A DNA stretch of 64,000 nucleotides from positions 1 through 64,000 of the forward strand of contig NZ_JAAAYE010000015.1 of NCBI RefSeq assembly GCF_013282575.1, given 5' to 3'. The stretch comes from Paraburkholderia sp. NMBU_R16 (GTDB taxonomy: Bacteria > Pseudomonadota > Gammaproteobacteria > Burkholderiales > Burkholderiaceae). Made by a program: the position numbers and the translations under genes. How positions within the stretch are numbered: position 1 is the stretch's first letter; each line of letters opens with the position of its first letter. Under the pieces are notes generated by a model that was not told where the DNA came from, did no database searches, and saw only the letters and a list, made by a program, of their open reading frames with translations. Positions 45,400-54,810 of the stretch are shown one piece after another.

Positions 45400-46278
45400 T
45401 CAAGAACGCCCGAGTTCTGTCAGAAAGGCATGCGTCAACGTGCCGATTTCATCGCAGGCTTCGTCGAGTGCAAAGTGGCCCGCTTCGAGCAGATGGATTC
45501 GGGCGTCGGGTAGATCGCGTCCATAGGCACGCGCGCCTTCCACCGTGAACGACGCGTCGTACTTGCCCCAGACGACGAGCGTGGGCGGGCGATGTTCGCG
45601 CAGGTAACGCTGCCATTGCGGATATCGCTCGACATTGCTCCGGTAGTCATAAAACAGCTCGGTCTGAATATCGATCTGCCCCGGGCGCGATAAAAAGGCA
45701 AATTCGTCGTTCCAGGTATCGGGATCGTAGCGATCCGGATGCGGACTCGTTCCCACGTGACGCAAGCGCGTAGCGTCATACGACAGCAAGCTCGTGCGCA
45801 ACGCGGCCTCATGCGTTGCCCGGTCCTTCCAAAAAGCCTTGCGGACTTCCCACAGCGGACCCAGACCTTCCTCATGGGCGACGGCGTTTTGCACGATCAG
45901 GCCGCGAATGCGCTCCGGATGCGCCTGTGCAAGACGAAAGCCGACCGGCCCGCCGTAGTCCTGTACGAACAACGTGAAACGGTGCAATTCGAGCGTTTCG
46001 ATGAAACGCTCCATCACGCCGGCGACCGAATCGAAGGTGTAAGTAAACGCGCTCGGCTCAGGCGCGCTGCTGTGTCCGAAGCCGGGATAGTCCGGCGCGA
46101 TGACACGAAACTGATTCGAGAGCAGCGGCATCAACGTTTCATACATGCGTGACGATGACGGAAAGCCGTGCAGCAGCAGGAGAACCGGTGCATCTTGCGG
46201 GCCTGCTTCGCGATAGAAGATGTCGAGTCCGTCGATCTGTACGGTGCGGTAACGCATGCTTGCGCGCGTCGAGTCCAT
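45400..46278 (-). CDS. Alpha/beta hydrolase, epoxide hydrolase/haloalkane dehalogenase-like
   Basis: A 292-residue alpha/beta hydrolase using an Asp nucleophile: D107 in VQDYGG, with H268 in EAGHFALDE as the catalytic base. HGFPSSS (38-43) forms the oxyanion region. The lack of a nucleophilic Ser separates it from esterases and groups it with soluble epoxide hydrolases and haloalkane dehalogenases; the sequence cannot decide between them. AGGAGAACGAAG precedes the ATG. It is divergent from a LysR gene (118 bp between starts), its probable regulator. Confidence 0.87.
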   Translation of the reverse strand: MDSTRASMRYRTVQIDGLDIFYREAGPQDAPVLLLLHGFPSSSRMYETLMPLLSNQFRVIAPDYPGFGHSSAPEPSAFTYTFDSVAGVMERFIETLELHRFTLFVQDYGGPVGFRLAQAHPERIRGLIVQNAVAHEEGLGPLWEVRKAFWKDRATHEAALRTSLLSYDATRLRHVGTSPHPDRYDPDTWNDEFAFLSRPGQIDIQTELFYDYRSNVERYPQWQRYLREHRPPTLVVWGKYDASFTVEGARAYGRDLPDARIHLLEAGHFALDEACDEIGTLTHAFLTELGRS

Positions 46279-46396
46279 CTTCGTTCTCCTGGTGAGTTGG
46301 GTAGTGAAAGAGCCGGTGGACCCATGCTACTCTTCGATTTCAAATTGATAATCCGTCATTCAGTGGATTCAATATCGCGATTTCAGGGAGAATGAC

Positions 46397-47293
46397 GTGC
46401 AATCGCTGCGGGAACTGGAAACCTTTGTTGCGATAGCCGAAGAAGGGAGCCTGACAGCAGCCGGACGCCGCCTGGGCCGTTCGTTGCAAGCGGTGAGCCG
46501 CGGGCTGCAGACGTTGGAGCAGTCGATGGGCGTCACGCTCGTCTTGAGGACGACACGCACGTTGCAACTGAGCCCCGCCGGGGCGCGGTTCTATGAACGC
46601 GTCAAAGCCGTTCTCGCGGATCTCGAGATTGCGCGCACCGAACTGGCGGAAGATGCCAAGCGGCTGACGGGGCGGCTGCGCATTCATGCGCCCACGCTTT
46701 TCGGACCGCGGTATGTCGTGCCGCTCGTCGCCGAGTTCCTCGCACGCCATCCCGAACTCCATGCATCGTTGGAGTTCGACGACGAATTGCGCGATCCGCC
46801 GGAAAGCGGTGCCGACCTTACGTTGCGCGTCGGCGCCACGCCCGATTCGCGCCTCGTCGCGCGGCAGCTTGGGCAAGTGCGCCGTGTTGCATTCGCGGCG
46901 GCTTCGTATCTCGCCGAGCGCGGCCATCCTCGGACGCCTGAAGACCTGGCCGCCCATGAGTGCGTGATTCGAACCGGTGTGCCCAACGCGAACCGCTGGA
47001 CGTTCGATTCGCGCGACGGCACGCGGTATTCGGTTCTCGTTTCGGGCCGTATCGAATGCAATCGACTCGCCGCCGTCAATGCCGCCGTGGCCGAGGGGAT
47101 GGGCGTGGGGCTCGCAGCATTCTGGCAGATTCGCGAGCTCATCGAAGCAGGCCGCGTCGAGATCGTTCTGCCCGAATACGAGCCAGCACCGCTGCCGCTT
47201 TGCGCTGTCTGGATGCGCACGCGGAAGATGCCGGCCCGCTTGCGCCTGCTGATCGATTTCCTGGCCGCGCGGCTCGCGGGCGAGCGGCTGTAG
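46397..47293 (+). CDS. LysR-family transcriptional regulator
   Basis: A 298-residue regulator with helix-turn-helix at about 1-60 (LRELETFVAIAEEGSLTAAGRRLGRS) and an effector domain at about 90-290. It starts at GTG with GGGAG 6 nt upstream. It is divergent from the alpha/beta hydrolase and probably controls it. The 118-bp gap has an AT-rich centre (46330-46380) suited to overlapping promoters, but no clean palindrome was seen. Confidence 0.88.
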   Translation: MQSLRELETFVAIAEEGSLTAAGRRLGRSLQAVSRGLQTLEQSMGVTLVLRTTRTLQLSPAGARFYERVKAVLADLEIARTELAEDAKRLTGRLRIHAPTLFGPRYVVPLVAEFLARHPELHASLEFDDELRDPPESGADLTLRVGATPDSRLVARQLGQVRRVAFAAASYLAERGHPRTPEDLAAHECVIRTGVPNANRWTFDSRDGTRYSVLVSGRIECNRLAAVNAAVAEGMGVGLAAFWQIRELIEAGRVEIVLPEYEPAPLPLCAVWMRTRKMPARLRLLIDFLAARLAGERL

Positions 47294-47399
47294 GCCCGGC
47301 CACGGATCCGCGGGTTGCCGGCACGCCGATTCGGAACGGCGTAGAATTCGCGTCGTCGCGCCGCCTCGACGGCAGCGGCATTGATCACTTTGCCGTGCC

Positions 47400-48296
47400 A
47401 TGACTGAATCCACCGCAGTAACCGCGCATTCGTCACCGTCTTCAACGGCCGCCGCCGCAAGCGGCGAAACGTGCGCGGATGCGCTCGAAGCGTTGTGCGC
47501 TTTCGTGCAGCGGCATCCGCGTCTTTTCGTCTTGACGGGGGCCGGCGTCAGCACGGACTCCGGTATTCCCGGCTATCGCGATGCCAACGGCAATTGGATG
47601 CGCGCGCAACCGATCGAGTACAAGGCGTTCGTGAACTCCGAGCGTGCCCGGCGCCGCTACTGGGCGCGCAGCATGGTGGGCTGGCCGATGCTGGCCGCCG
47701 CTCGCCCGAATGCCGCGCATACCGCCCTCGCGCGTCTCGAACAAGCTGCTTGCGTCGCCACGCTCGTGACCCAGAACGTGGATGGACTGCACCAGCGCGC
47801 CGGGAGTACCGGTGTGATCGAGCTACATGGCAGCATACGCGACGTGATCTGTCTCGCCTGCGGTGCCGGGCATTCGCGTGAGTCGGTGCAAGACATCCTC
47901 GCGGCGGAAAACCCGGGGCTCGCCGGTGCGTTCGCGCAGCCGTCCGCGGATGGCGATGCCCACCTCGAATGGGCGGACCTGGATACGTTTCGTGTGCCGG
48001 CATGTCCGCACTGCGGCGGCATGCTGAAACCGTCGGTCGTTTTCTTCGGCGAGAACGTGCCACGCTCGACCGTGGAGGCGGCTGCCGCGGCGCTCGAGGC
48101 GGCCGACGCGATGCTCGTGATCGGCTCGTCGTTGATGGTGTACTCCGGTTATCGGTTTTGCGTCTGGGCCGCGCGTGCAGGCATGCCCGTTGCCGCAGTC
48201 AATCTTGGGCGCACGCGCGCGGACGCGATGCTCGCGCTGAAGGTGGCGGCTCCGTGCGGCGATGCGTTGGCGGCATTGGCCGAACGCATGGCGTAA
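47400..48296 (+). CDS. Sir2-family NAD-dependent deacylase (class II/SIRT4-like)
   Basis: A 298-residue sirtuin. The NAD-binding motif [15 protein letters not shown] is at residues 47-61, [13 protein letters not shown] follows, and the catalytic His is H143 in ELHGSIRD. The zinc ligands C151/C154 and C202/C205 are all present. The Ser-Thr-Asp-Ser motif and the long insert between the zinc Cys pairs (about 155-200) resemble class II sirtuins such as SIRT4 rather than CobB. The protein substrate is unknown. It lies directly upstream of gnd on the same strand with a 91-bp gap. Confidence 0.9.
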   Translation: MTESTAVTAHSSPSSTAAAASGETCADALEALCAFVQRHPRLFVLTGAGVSTDSGIPGYRDANGNWMRAQPIEYKAFVNSERARRRYWARSMVGWPMLAAARPNAAHTALARLEQAACVATLVTQNVDGLHQRAGSTGVIELHGSIRDVICLACGAGHSRESVQDILAAENPGLAGAFAQPSADGDAHLEWADLDTFRVPACPHCGGMLKPSVVFFGENVPRSTVEAAAAALEAADAMLVIGSSLMVYSGYRFCVWAARAGMPVAAVNLGRTRADAMLALKVAAPCGDALAALAERMA

Positions 48297-48387
48297 CCTG
48301 TTTCCACTCAATCGTCGACGGACGCCGTTCCGTCATGCCGCGCGGCAAACGGGCCGTCGCAGGCAGCGTTCCAAGGAGAATTCGACA

Positions 48388-49797
48388 ATGGGCAAACCCG
48401 CCATCGGTGTCATCGGCCTCGCCGTCATGGGCCGCAATCTCGCGCTGAACATCGAAAGCCGCGGCCATGACGTGGCGATCTACAACCGCAGCCGTGCGAA
48501 GACGGACGATATGCTGGCCGCGTGCGCGGGGCGCCGGCTCGTTCCCGCCTATTCGCTCGAAGAATTCGTCGCGTCGCTCGAGAAGCCTCGCCGCATTCTC
48601 ATGATGGTCAAGGCGGGCGAGCCCACGGACGCGACGATTGCCGCGCTCAAACCGCTGCTCGAGCCGGGCGACACCCTGATCGACGGCGGCAATACGCACT
48701 TCACCGATACGATCCGCCGCAACCAGGACCTCGCGAAATCGGGCCTGCACTTCATCGGCACCGGTGTATCCGGTGGCGAGGAGGGCGCGCTCAAGGGGCC
48801 ATCGATCATGCCGGGCGGCCAGCGCGAGGCCTACGATCTCGTTGCGCCGATCCTGACCGAAATTGCGGCGAAGGCGCCAGACGGCGAACCCTGCGTGGCC
48901 TATATGGGCCCGGACGGCGCCGGCCACTTCGTCAAAATGGTCCACAACGGAATCGAGTACGGCGACATGCAATTGATTGCCGAAAGCTATGCCGTACTCA
49001 AGCAGGTGGCGGGACTCTCGAATGCCGAGCTCGGCAGCGTTTACCGCGAGTGGAACGCGGGCGAGCTCGACAGCTATCTGATCGAGATCACCGCAAAGAT
49101 TTTCGGTAAGCGCGACGACGAAACCGGGAAGGATCTCGTCGACGTCATTCTCGATCGTGCGGCGCAAAAGGGAACCGGCAAATGGACGAGCCAGAACGCG
49201 CTCGATCTGGGCGTGCCGCTGCCGCTCATCACCGAATCGGTGTTCGCACGCGTGCTGTCATCGTTGAAAACGCAACGCGTGGCGGCGAGCAAGGTGCTGT
49301 CCGGGCCACGGCCCGGTGCAATGGCGGGCGAGCGCGACGCGTTCATCGAAGCCGTCCGGCGCGCACTTTACTTCAGCAAGGTGATTTCCTACGCACAAGG
49401 ATTTGCGCAATTGGCCGCCGCGTCGCAGGAATATGGGTGGAATCTCGACTTCGGTACGATCGCGAAGATTTTCCGGGCCGGCTGCATCATCCGCGCGCGC
49501 TTCCTGCAAAAGATCACCGACGCATATAAGAGCGATCCGCAATTGCCGAACCTGCTGCTCGATCCGTACTTCCGGACTATTTCGGAGAACTATCAATCGG
49601 CACTGCGCGATGTGGTGGTCTCGGCTGTCACGGCGGGCGTGCCGGTACCCGCGTTCGCATCGGCCATCGCTTATTTCGACGGCTACCGCGCCGAACGGCT
49701 GCCGGCCAACCTCGTTCAGGCACAGCGCGATTTCTTCGGCGCGCACACGTTCGAGCGAGTGGACAAGGAAGGCAGCTTCCACGCGCATTGGTCTTGA
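48388..49797 (+). CDS. gnd: 6-phosphogluconate dehydrogenase, decarboxylating
   Basis: A 469-residue enzyme of the oxidative pentose phosphate pathway (6-phosphogluconate to ribulose 5-phosphate plus NADPH and CO2). It has the Rossmann motif [11 protein letters not shown] (7-17), NRSRAK for NADP phosphate, [10 protein letters not shown], and the catalytic Lys in [17 protein letters not shown]. The length and C-terminal domain match the long form. AAGGAG precedes the ATG, and the upstream extension is out of family. An AT-rich inverted repeat follows 48 bp after the stop. Confidence 0.96.
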   Translation: MGKPAIGVIGLAVMGRNLALNIESRGHDVAIYNRSRAKTDDMLAACAGRRLVPAYSLEEFVASLEKPRRILMMVKAGEPTDATIAALKPLLEPGDTLIDGGNTHFTDTIRRNQDLAKSGLHFIGTGVSGGEEGALKGPSIMPGGQREAYDLVAPILTEIAAKAPDGEPCVAYMGPDGAGHFVKMVHNGIEYGDMQLIAESYAVLKQVAGLSNAELGSVYREWNAGELDSYLIEITAKIFGKRDDETGKDLVDVILDRAAQKGTGKWTSQNALDLGVPLPLITESVFARVLSSLKTQRVAASKVLSGPRPGAMAGERDAFIEAVRRALYFSKVISYAQGFAQLAAASQEYGWNLDFGTIAKIFRAGCIIRARFLQKITDAYKSDPQLPNLLLDPYFRTISENYQSALRDVVVSAVTAGVPVPAFASAIAYFDGYRAERLPANLVQAQRDFFGAHTFERVDKEGSFHAHWS

Positions 49798-49844
49798 CGG
49801 TTTTGCCGGGACCTACGGAGATTGACAGGGATTGTTGCGGGACC

Positions 49845-49877
49845 GGAAACACTATTTGACTAAAATAGTGGTTTTCC
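49845..49877 (+). terminator. AT-rich inverted repeat after gnd
   Basis: CACTATTT (49850-49857) pairs with AAATAGTG (49863-49870) around a 5-nt loop. Outer GGAAA and TTTCC can extend the stem across a short bulge. It may terminate gnd or lie in the leader of the following DUF4148 gene, whose start is 82 bp away. Confidence 0.45.
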
Positions 49878-49958
49878 CTAGGTCTTCGGATGACTAGACT
49901 GATCTCAATCGCTTCGGACATGGTGTGTGGAGCGAATACCAATATCGGAGGTCTAGTC

Positions 49959-50318
49959 ATGAAATCCCTGATCTATGCAGTGGTTGCCGCTTCTGTCCTC
50001 GCTACCCCGCTCGCCTCGATGGCGCAAACGCAATCGAATCAGCCTGTCACGCGCGAACAAGTCCGACAGGATCTGATTCGCCTGGAACAAGCGGGCTATG
50101 AACCGCGCGCAAACGACATCAATTACCCCGCGAACATTCAGGCGGCCGAAGCGCGTGCCAATGGCACACAAGGGCAGGCAGTCGCGGATACGTCCGCAAC
50201 GGCCGGCGACAACAGCGGCTATGGCGGTGTCGCGGGCCAGAGCGGCCAATCGGGTGCGCCCGCTGCCGAGCGTCCTGCAAACCCGAACGGCGAACACTCG
50301 CTGTTTTTCGGTCAGTAA
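49959..50318 (+). CDS. DUF4148 secreted protein
   Basis: A 119-residue protein with a Sec signal peptide (MKSLIYAVVAASVLATPLASMA). The DUF4148 core QPVTREQVRQDLIRLEQAGYEP and NYPANIQAAEARA follow. The tail is rich in Gly, Ser and Gln and ends NGEHSLFFGQ. CGGAGG precedes the ATG. A strong terminator follows. The function is unknown; it is a second member besides the repeat-bearing copy at 11.6 kb. Confidence 0.87.
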   Translation: MKSLIYAVVAASVLATPLASMAQTQSNQPVTREQVRQDLIRLEQAGYEPRANDINYPANIQAAEARANGTQGQAVADTSATAGDNSGYGGVAGQSGQSGAPAAERPANPNGEHSLFFGQ

Positions 50319-50408
50319 GCATCGCAACGTCGCGTGATCGCAATCGATGCGTAATAAACGTAATCGAAGCGAAAGCAGCGCGATCGATTGAGTCGACCGT
50401 TTGAACCG

Positions 50409-50453
50409 AACCGGCTCGTGCTCTCGAAGGGGGCGCGAGCCGGTTTCGTTTTG
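50409..50453 (+). terminator. Rho-independent terminator after DUF4148 gene
   Basis: AACCGGCTCG (50409-50418) pairs perfectly with CGAGCCGGTT (50436-50445), followed by TCGTTTT. It lies about 90 bp after the stop and 55 bp before the next start. Confidence 0.78.
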
Positions 50454-50507
50454 GCGTCCCCGCGTTAATATGTGCCATTCTCGGCTGACTAGGGAGACGC
50501 TCGCTTC

Positions 50508-51194
50508 ATGAAAATCGATCGCAGCGCAGTATTGACGGTGTTGTGCGCGGCCGGCGCGATGTGGGTCGCGGGTTGCACGACCGAGCAATGGCCGGGCTCG
50601 CGCGGCAATGCCGCTCAATGGAATGCGCCACCGCGTCCAGTCGCCGTGCAGCCCGGCTATTATCGCGTCGCGCCCGGCGATACGCTGGCCAGTGTTGCGG
50701 CGGGGTTCGGCCAGCGGCCGCAGGACATTGCCGAGTGGAACCGGCTACCGGCCACGGCCTCGCTCGTTCCGGGACAAGTGCTGCGCGTGGCGCCGCCGGT
50801 CGGCGCGAATGCGAACGTCGGCGGCGGTCCAGCGATTCACTTTGCGTGGCCCGCTTATGGGCAGGTGCTCAAGTCGATGCAGGCCGGCGGCTCGAAAGGC
50901 ATTGTCATTGCCGGTAGGGCGGAGGACCCGGTGCGTGCCGCTGCCGACGGAACGGTCATCTATGTCGGCAACGCGATCGAGCAATATGCAGCCTTGGTCG
51001 TCGTGAAGCATGGCGACGGAATCGTCACGGCGTATGCAGTGAACGGTCCGGTTGACGTCAAAGAGGGCGACAGTGTGCGCAAAGGGCAACAGATCGCCCA
51101 GATGGGCACCGACAAGACGGGCCGCAGCACGTTGCAGTTCGAAATTCGCCGCGATGGCACGCCTATGGATCCGCTTGCCTACCTGCCGCGCTAG
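50508..51194 (+). CDS. NlpD-like LysM/M23 lipoprotein
   Basis: A 228-residue outer-membrane lipoprotein: lipobox VAGC with C23. A LysM peptidoglycan-binding domain follows (about 51-96, YYRVAPGDTLASVAAGFG), then a C-terminal LytM/M23 domain (about 105-225). The metal ligands of active M23 peptidases are missing: the HxxxD site reads around GGSKGIVIAGRAED and the HxH site reads LQFEI. As in NlpD, it is probably a non-catalytic activator of cell-wall amidases. It has its own promoter region after a terminator. Confidence 0.88.
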   Translation: MKIDRSAVLTVLCAAGAMWVAGCTTEQWPGSRGNAAQWNAPPRPVAVQPGYYRVAPGDTLASVAAGFGQRPQDIAEWNRLPATASLVPGQVLRVAPPVGANANVGGGPAIHFAWPAYGQVLKSMQAGGSKGIVIAGRAEDPVRAAADGTVIYVGNAIEQYAALVVVKHGDGIVTAYAVNGPVDVKEGDSVRKGQQIAQMGTDKTGRSTLQFEIRRDGTPMDPLAYLPR

Positions 51195-51262
51195 CAGCCG
51201 GCAGATCGTCGGGCAATAACCCGCGCCACTGTGCCACTGTGCCGCCGAGCCGATGCCGGGGC

Positions 51263-51508
51263 TCAGGCCAGCGATGCAAGCACGATCGAAAGCTTGCGGC
51301 TATGCGCGCGGAACGCCTCGATCGTATCGCGCTCGCTTTCGGGGCTGACGTGTGCAAGTTCGGCGCGCTCGACTTGCGCCTGATATTCGTCGACGAGTCT
51401 CAGACGCGTCTCGGGCGGCAGTGCTCGAATCAGTGAAATCATCAACAGCTCTTGCGCGCGGATCATGCCGAGCACGGCTTGCGTGTTGGTATAGGTATGC
51501 GTCGTCAT
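51263..51508 (-). CDS. Small helical hypothetical protein
   Basis: An 81-residue protein beginning MTTHTYTNTQAVLGMIRAQE. It is almost all helix, with Leu/Ile at heptad-like spacing and Glu/Arg pairs, probably a small coiled coil. CAGGAGACC precedes this ATG; a ten-codon longer start is less likely. It is convergent with the NlpD-like gene and divergent from glgP. No family is recognised. Confidence 0.7.
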   Translation of the reverse strand: MTTHTYTNTQAVLGMIRAQELLMISLIRALPPETRLRLVDEYQAQVERAELAHVSPESERDTIEAFRAHSRKLSIVLASLA

Positions 51509-51718
51509 CTCGGTCTCCTGGGCCTGTCGACGCTTCAATCATAGTGCAGCGATTGCGATGCCCCCATGCGGTGACCTCGCATTTTTTGCATTTTATTTAG
51601 CACTCCGATGCGCTCCGCAAGACATCAAAAAGGGGTAATCTGATTCCTCGCGGCACGCGCCACTGGCGCCAGTCGAGGGTAGCAATGCGCATGCCGCCAT
51701 GCTAACCAGGAGGGCTCG

Positions 51719-54172
51719 ATGACAGCCGTCGATCTGGAATTCGACCAGCTCAACAGCACAGTTGAAGCGCTGCGGCGCTCTATCTCCAATCGCTTGATCT
51801 ACGGTGTCGGCAAGGATGCTGTCGCGGCCCGGCCGCAAGACTGGCTCAACGCCGCTGCCCTCGCGGTGCGCGACAGACTGGTCGCGCGCTGGATGAAAAC
51901 CACGCGTCTGCAATACGAGCAGGACGTCAAACGCGTCTACTACCTGTCGATGGAGTTTCTGATCGGCCGCACGTTTACGAACGCGCTGCTTGCCCTCGGT
52001 ATTTACGACCAGATGAACGAAGCGCTTGCGAGCCTCGGTGTGGATATGTCCGCGGTGACCGAACTCGAGCCGGACGCCGCGCTCGGCAACGGCGGTCTCG
52101 GACGGCTCGCGGCGTGCTTCCTCGATTCGATGGCTACGCTTGCGATCCCGGGCTTCGGCTACGGCATCCGTTACGACTACGGCATGTTTCGTCAGCAGAT
52201 CGTCGACGGCGAACAAGTCGAGACGCCCGACTATTGGCTGCGCGCCGGCAACCCTTGGGAGTTTCAGCGCCCCGAAGTGCAATACATCGTCCATTTCGGC
52301 GGACGCACGATTCAGCACGGGGACCGCGTCGAGTGGGTGGAGACCGAGCACGTCAACGCCATGGCTTACGACACCGTGATCCCGGGCTTTGGCACGAGTG
52401 CGACGAATACCTTGCGGCTTTGGTCTGCGCGCGCGACGGAAGAACTCGATCTGTCGGCGTTCAACCAGGGCGACTATCGTCGCGCGGTCGAGGCAAAGGA
52501 GTATTCCGAAAACGTCTCGCGGTTGCTCTACCCCGACGATTCGACACCAGCCGGGCGCGAGCTGCGATTGCGGCAGGAGTACTTCTTCGTTTCGGCGACG
52601 ATGCAGGATCTCATTCGCCGCTATCAGCGCACGCATAGCACTTTCGGCCGGTTCGCGGAGAAAGTCGCGATTCATCTGAACGACACGCATCCGGTGCTGG
52701 CCATTCCCGAACTGATGCGACTGCTCGTCGACGTCCACCAGGTACAGTGGGATCGTGCGTGGAAAATAGTGCAGCAGGTATTCTCTTACACCAACCATAC
52801 GCTGATGCCGGAAGCACTGGAGACGTGGGACGTCGATATGCTCGCGCGGCTTTTGCCGCGACATCTCGAGATCATCTTCGAGATCAACGCGAACTTCCTC
52901 AAAGAGGCAAGCGAGCATTTCGGACATGACGTCGATCTGATCCGGCGTATTTCTCTTGTCGACGAGTACGGGCAACGCCGCGTGCGTATGGCGCATCTCG
53001 CGATCGTCGCAAGCCAGAAGGTGAACGGGGTTTCGAAGCTTCACTCGCAATTGATGGAGCGCGAGTTCTTCAACGATTTCGCGCGCATGTTTCCCGAACG
53101 CTTCACCAATGTCACGAACGGCATCACGCCGCGCCGGTGGCTCGCGCAGGCGAGCCGGCCGCTTTCCTCGCTCATCGATTCGCGCATCGGAACGAACTGG
53201 CGCAAGGATCTTTTCGAATTATCGAAGCTTCGCGAATTCAAGGAAGATGCGGAATTCGTTGCCGCATTCCGGGCCGCGAAACGCCGCAACAAGATTCGTC
53301 TCGCTCAGCGTCTTTTGCACGATACGGGCGTCGCGGTTCACCCGGATGCGCTCTTCGATATGCAGGTCAAGAGAATCCACGAATACAAGCGGCAATTGCT
53401 GAACGTGCTGCATGTCATCGTTCGCTACAACCAGATTCGCGCGCATCCAGATGAAGACTGGGTGCCGCGCGTCGCCATTTTTGCGGGCAAGGCCGCTTCC
53501 GCCTACAAGATGGCGAAAACGATCATTCGCCTGATTGGCGATGTTGCACAGACGATCAACGGAGACCCGGTCGTCGGCGACCGCCTGAAAGTCGTCTTCG
53601 TGCCCAATTACGGCGTGAGTTTGGCCGAGACTATGATTCCCGCAGCCGACCTCTCCGAACAGATATCGATGGCGGGCACCGAAGCGTCCGGTACCGGGAA
53701 CATGAAGCTCGCATTGAACGGCGCGTTGACGATCGGAACGATGGACGGTGCCAACATCGAAATCTGCGATGCAGTCGGACACGAGAATATGTTCATCTTT
53801 GGATTGAACGCGAGCGACGTCGGCGAGTTGCGAGCCAGCGGTTATCGGCCGCGGCAGATCTACGAGGAGAACGAAGCGTTACGCGTCGCGCTCGATCAGA
53901 TCCGTACCGGACACTTTTCCAACGGCGACTCCCACCGCTTTTCTGACATCTTTCATACGCTTGTCGACTGGGGCGATCACTACATGGTGTTGGCCGATTT
54001 CGCTGCGTTTGCGCGAGCGCAGGAGGCGGTGGACGCCCGTTTTCGCAATCCGCGCGCATGGACGGCGAGCGCGATCGAGAATGTGGCGGGCATGGGGCAG
54101 TTTTCGTCGGACCGGACGATTGCCGAATACGCGCGCGATATCTGGCGCGTGAAGCCGCTTCAGACGGGCTGA
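51719..54172 (+). CDS. glgP: Glycogen/starch/alpha-glucan phosphorylase
   Basis: An 817-residue PLP enzyme releasing glucose 1-phosphate from glycogen. The PLP lysine is K663 in GTGNMKLALNGALTIGTMDG. Other landmarks are LGNGGLGRLAACFLDSMATL near residue 120 and VTNGITPRRW in the middle. The length is typical of the 800-850-residue family. AGGAGG before the ATG is strong. No glgBXCA genes adjoin it. Its end overlaps the convergent DUF6232 gene by 13 bp. Confidence 0.96.
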   Translation: MTAVDLEFDQLNSTVEALRRSISNRLIYGVGKDAVAARPQDWLNAAALAVRDRLVARWMKTTRLQYEQDVKRVYYLSMEFLIGRTFTNALLALGIYDQMNEALASLGVDMSAVTELEPDAALGNGGLGRLAACFLDSMATLAIPGFGYGIRYDYGMFRQQIVDGEQVETPDYWLRAGNPWEFQRPEVQYIVHFGGRTIQHGDRVEWVETEHVNAMAYDTVIPGFGTSATNTLRLWSARATEELDLSAFNQGDYRRAVEAKEYSENVSRLLYPDDSTPAGRELRLRQEYFFVSATMQDLIRRYQRTHSTFGRFAEKVAIHLNDTHPVLAIPELMRLLVDVHQVQWDRAWKIVQQVFSYTNHTLMPEALETWDVDMLARLLPRHLEIIFEINANFLKEASEHFGHDVDLIRRISLVDEYGQRRVRMAHLAIVASQKVNGVSKLHSQLMEREFFNDFARMFPERFTNVTNGITPRRWLAQASRPLSSLIDSRIGTNWRKDLFELSKLREFKEDAEFVAAFRAAKRRNKIRLAQRLLHDTGVAVHPDALFDMQVKRIHEYKRQLLNVLHVIVRYNQIRAHPDEDWVPRVAIFAGKAASAYKMAKTIIRLIGDVAQTINGDPVVGDRLKVVFVPNYGVSLAETMIPAADLSEQISMAGTEASGTGNMKLALNGALTIGTMDGANIEICDAVGHENMFIFGLNASDVGELRASGYRPRQIYEENEALRVALDQIRTGHFSNGDSHRFSDIFHTLVDWGDHYMVLADFAAFARAQEAVDARFRNPRAWTASAIENVAGMGQFSSDRTIAEYARDIWRVKPLQTG

Positions 54173-54546
54173 GCGGCACGGCCGAGTGCGTCGCGCAAAA
54201 CGCGTTCGACGTGCTCGGCGAAGGCGCGGTCGGGGCTCGTCAGCGCTTCGCGCTCGCCGTTCGCCGTTGTGACGATCAGCCGGTGCGTGACATCCTGCGT
54301 GTACCAGGCAAGTACCCCGACGACGACGAGCATCACGCCGACGACGAGTGCGGCGCTGCTGCCATAGATGCCGCCCGCTATGGCTGCGGCGGCGCCGAGG
54401 ACCGAGATGCCAATCGGCACGACTTTGTTCTTGTGCACAGTCACGACGCGCACATCGCGAATCTCGCGCAGCGGAAACGTCTGGCCGCCCGCACTGAGTC
54501 CGCCGCGTGTGATCGTCACGCCGCGTTCGTTGAAAGTGTTTTCCAT
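54160..54546 (-). CDS. DUF6232 family membrane protein
   Basis: A 128-residue protein. The N-terminal strand region NTFNERGVTITRGGLSAGGQTFPLREI leads to two hydrophobic spans (about 45-62 and 65-81). A C-terminal soluble part starts at HRLIVTTANGEREAL. This is the DUF6232 layout, of unknown function. It lies 9 bp after the gene at 54556-54810 and so is probably its operon partner. It is convergent with glgP, with overlapping 3' ends. Confidence 0.78.
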   Translation of the reverse strand: MENTFNERGVTITRGGLSAGGQTFPLREIRDVRVVTVHKNKVVPIGISVLGAAAAIAGGIYGSSAALVVGVMLVVVGVLAWYTQDVTHRLIVTTANGEREALTSPDRAFAEHVERVLRDALGRAAQPV

Positions 54547-54555
54547 TGAGGACGC

Positions 54556-54810
54556 TTAGCGCTGTTCGTCGAAATAGACCCGGCCCGGTACGTGCGATGC
54601 GACGCACTGCGCGATCTCGCTGTCGGTCAACTCCGCTGGGACCACGCAACGATAGGACGGCGCGTCTTTGGCCATGCTCCATTCGACGAGCCGGTAGGTC
54701 CTGCCCCACGGGCGCTGCACGGGCAACGAGACGCGGCAGCTTTGAACGGGCAGCGCGTGCTTGCGCTTGAGCATGGTTCGTAGATGCTTGAACACCGAAT
54801 CTTCAGTCAT
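54556..54810 (-). CDS. Hypothetical protein
   Basis: An 84-residue soluble protein, MTEDSVFKHLRTMLKRKH onwards, with RPWGRTYRLVEWSM and SYRCVVPAELTDSEIA. It looks like a compact alpha/beta domain. GGAAGGAAA before this ATG is a good SD. No family is recognised. It is first in a two-gene unit with DUF6232. A terminator-like hairpin on the same strand sits 133 bp upstream. Confidence 0.65.
   Translation of the reverse strand: MTEDSVFKHLRTMLKRKHALPVQSCRVSLPVQRPWGRTYRLVEWSMAKDAPSYRCVVPAELTDSEIAQCVASHVPGRVYFDEQR

Noticed and set aside
50508-51194. Active M23 endopeptidase
   Set aside because: Zinc-binding HxxxD and HxH motifs are lost; an NlpD-like activator role fits better.
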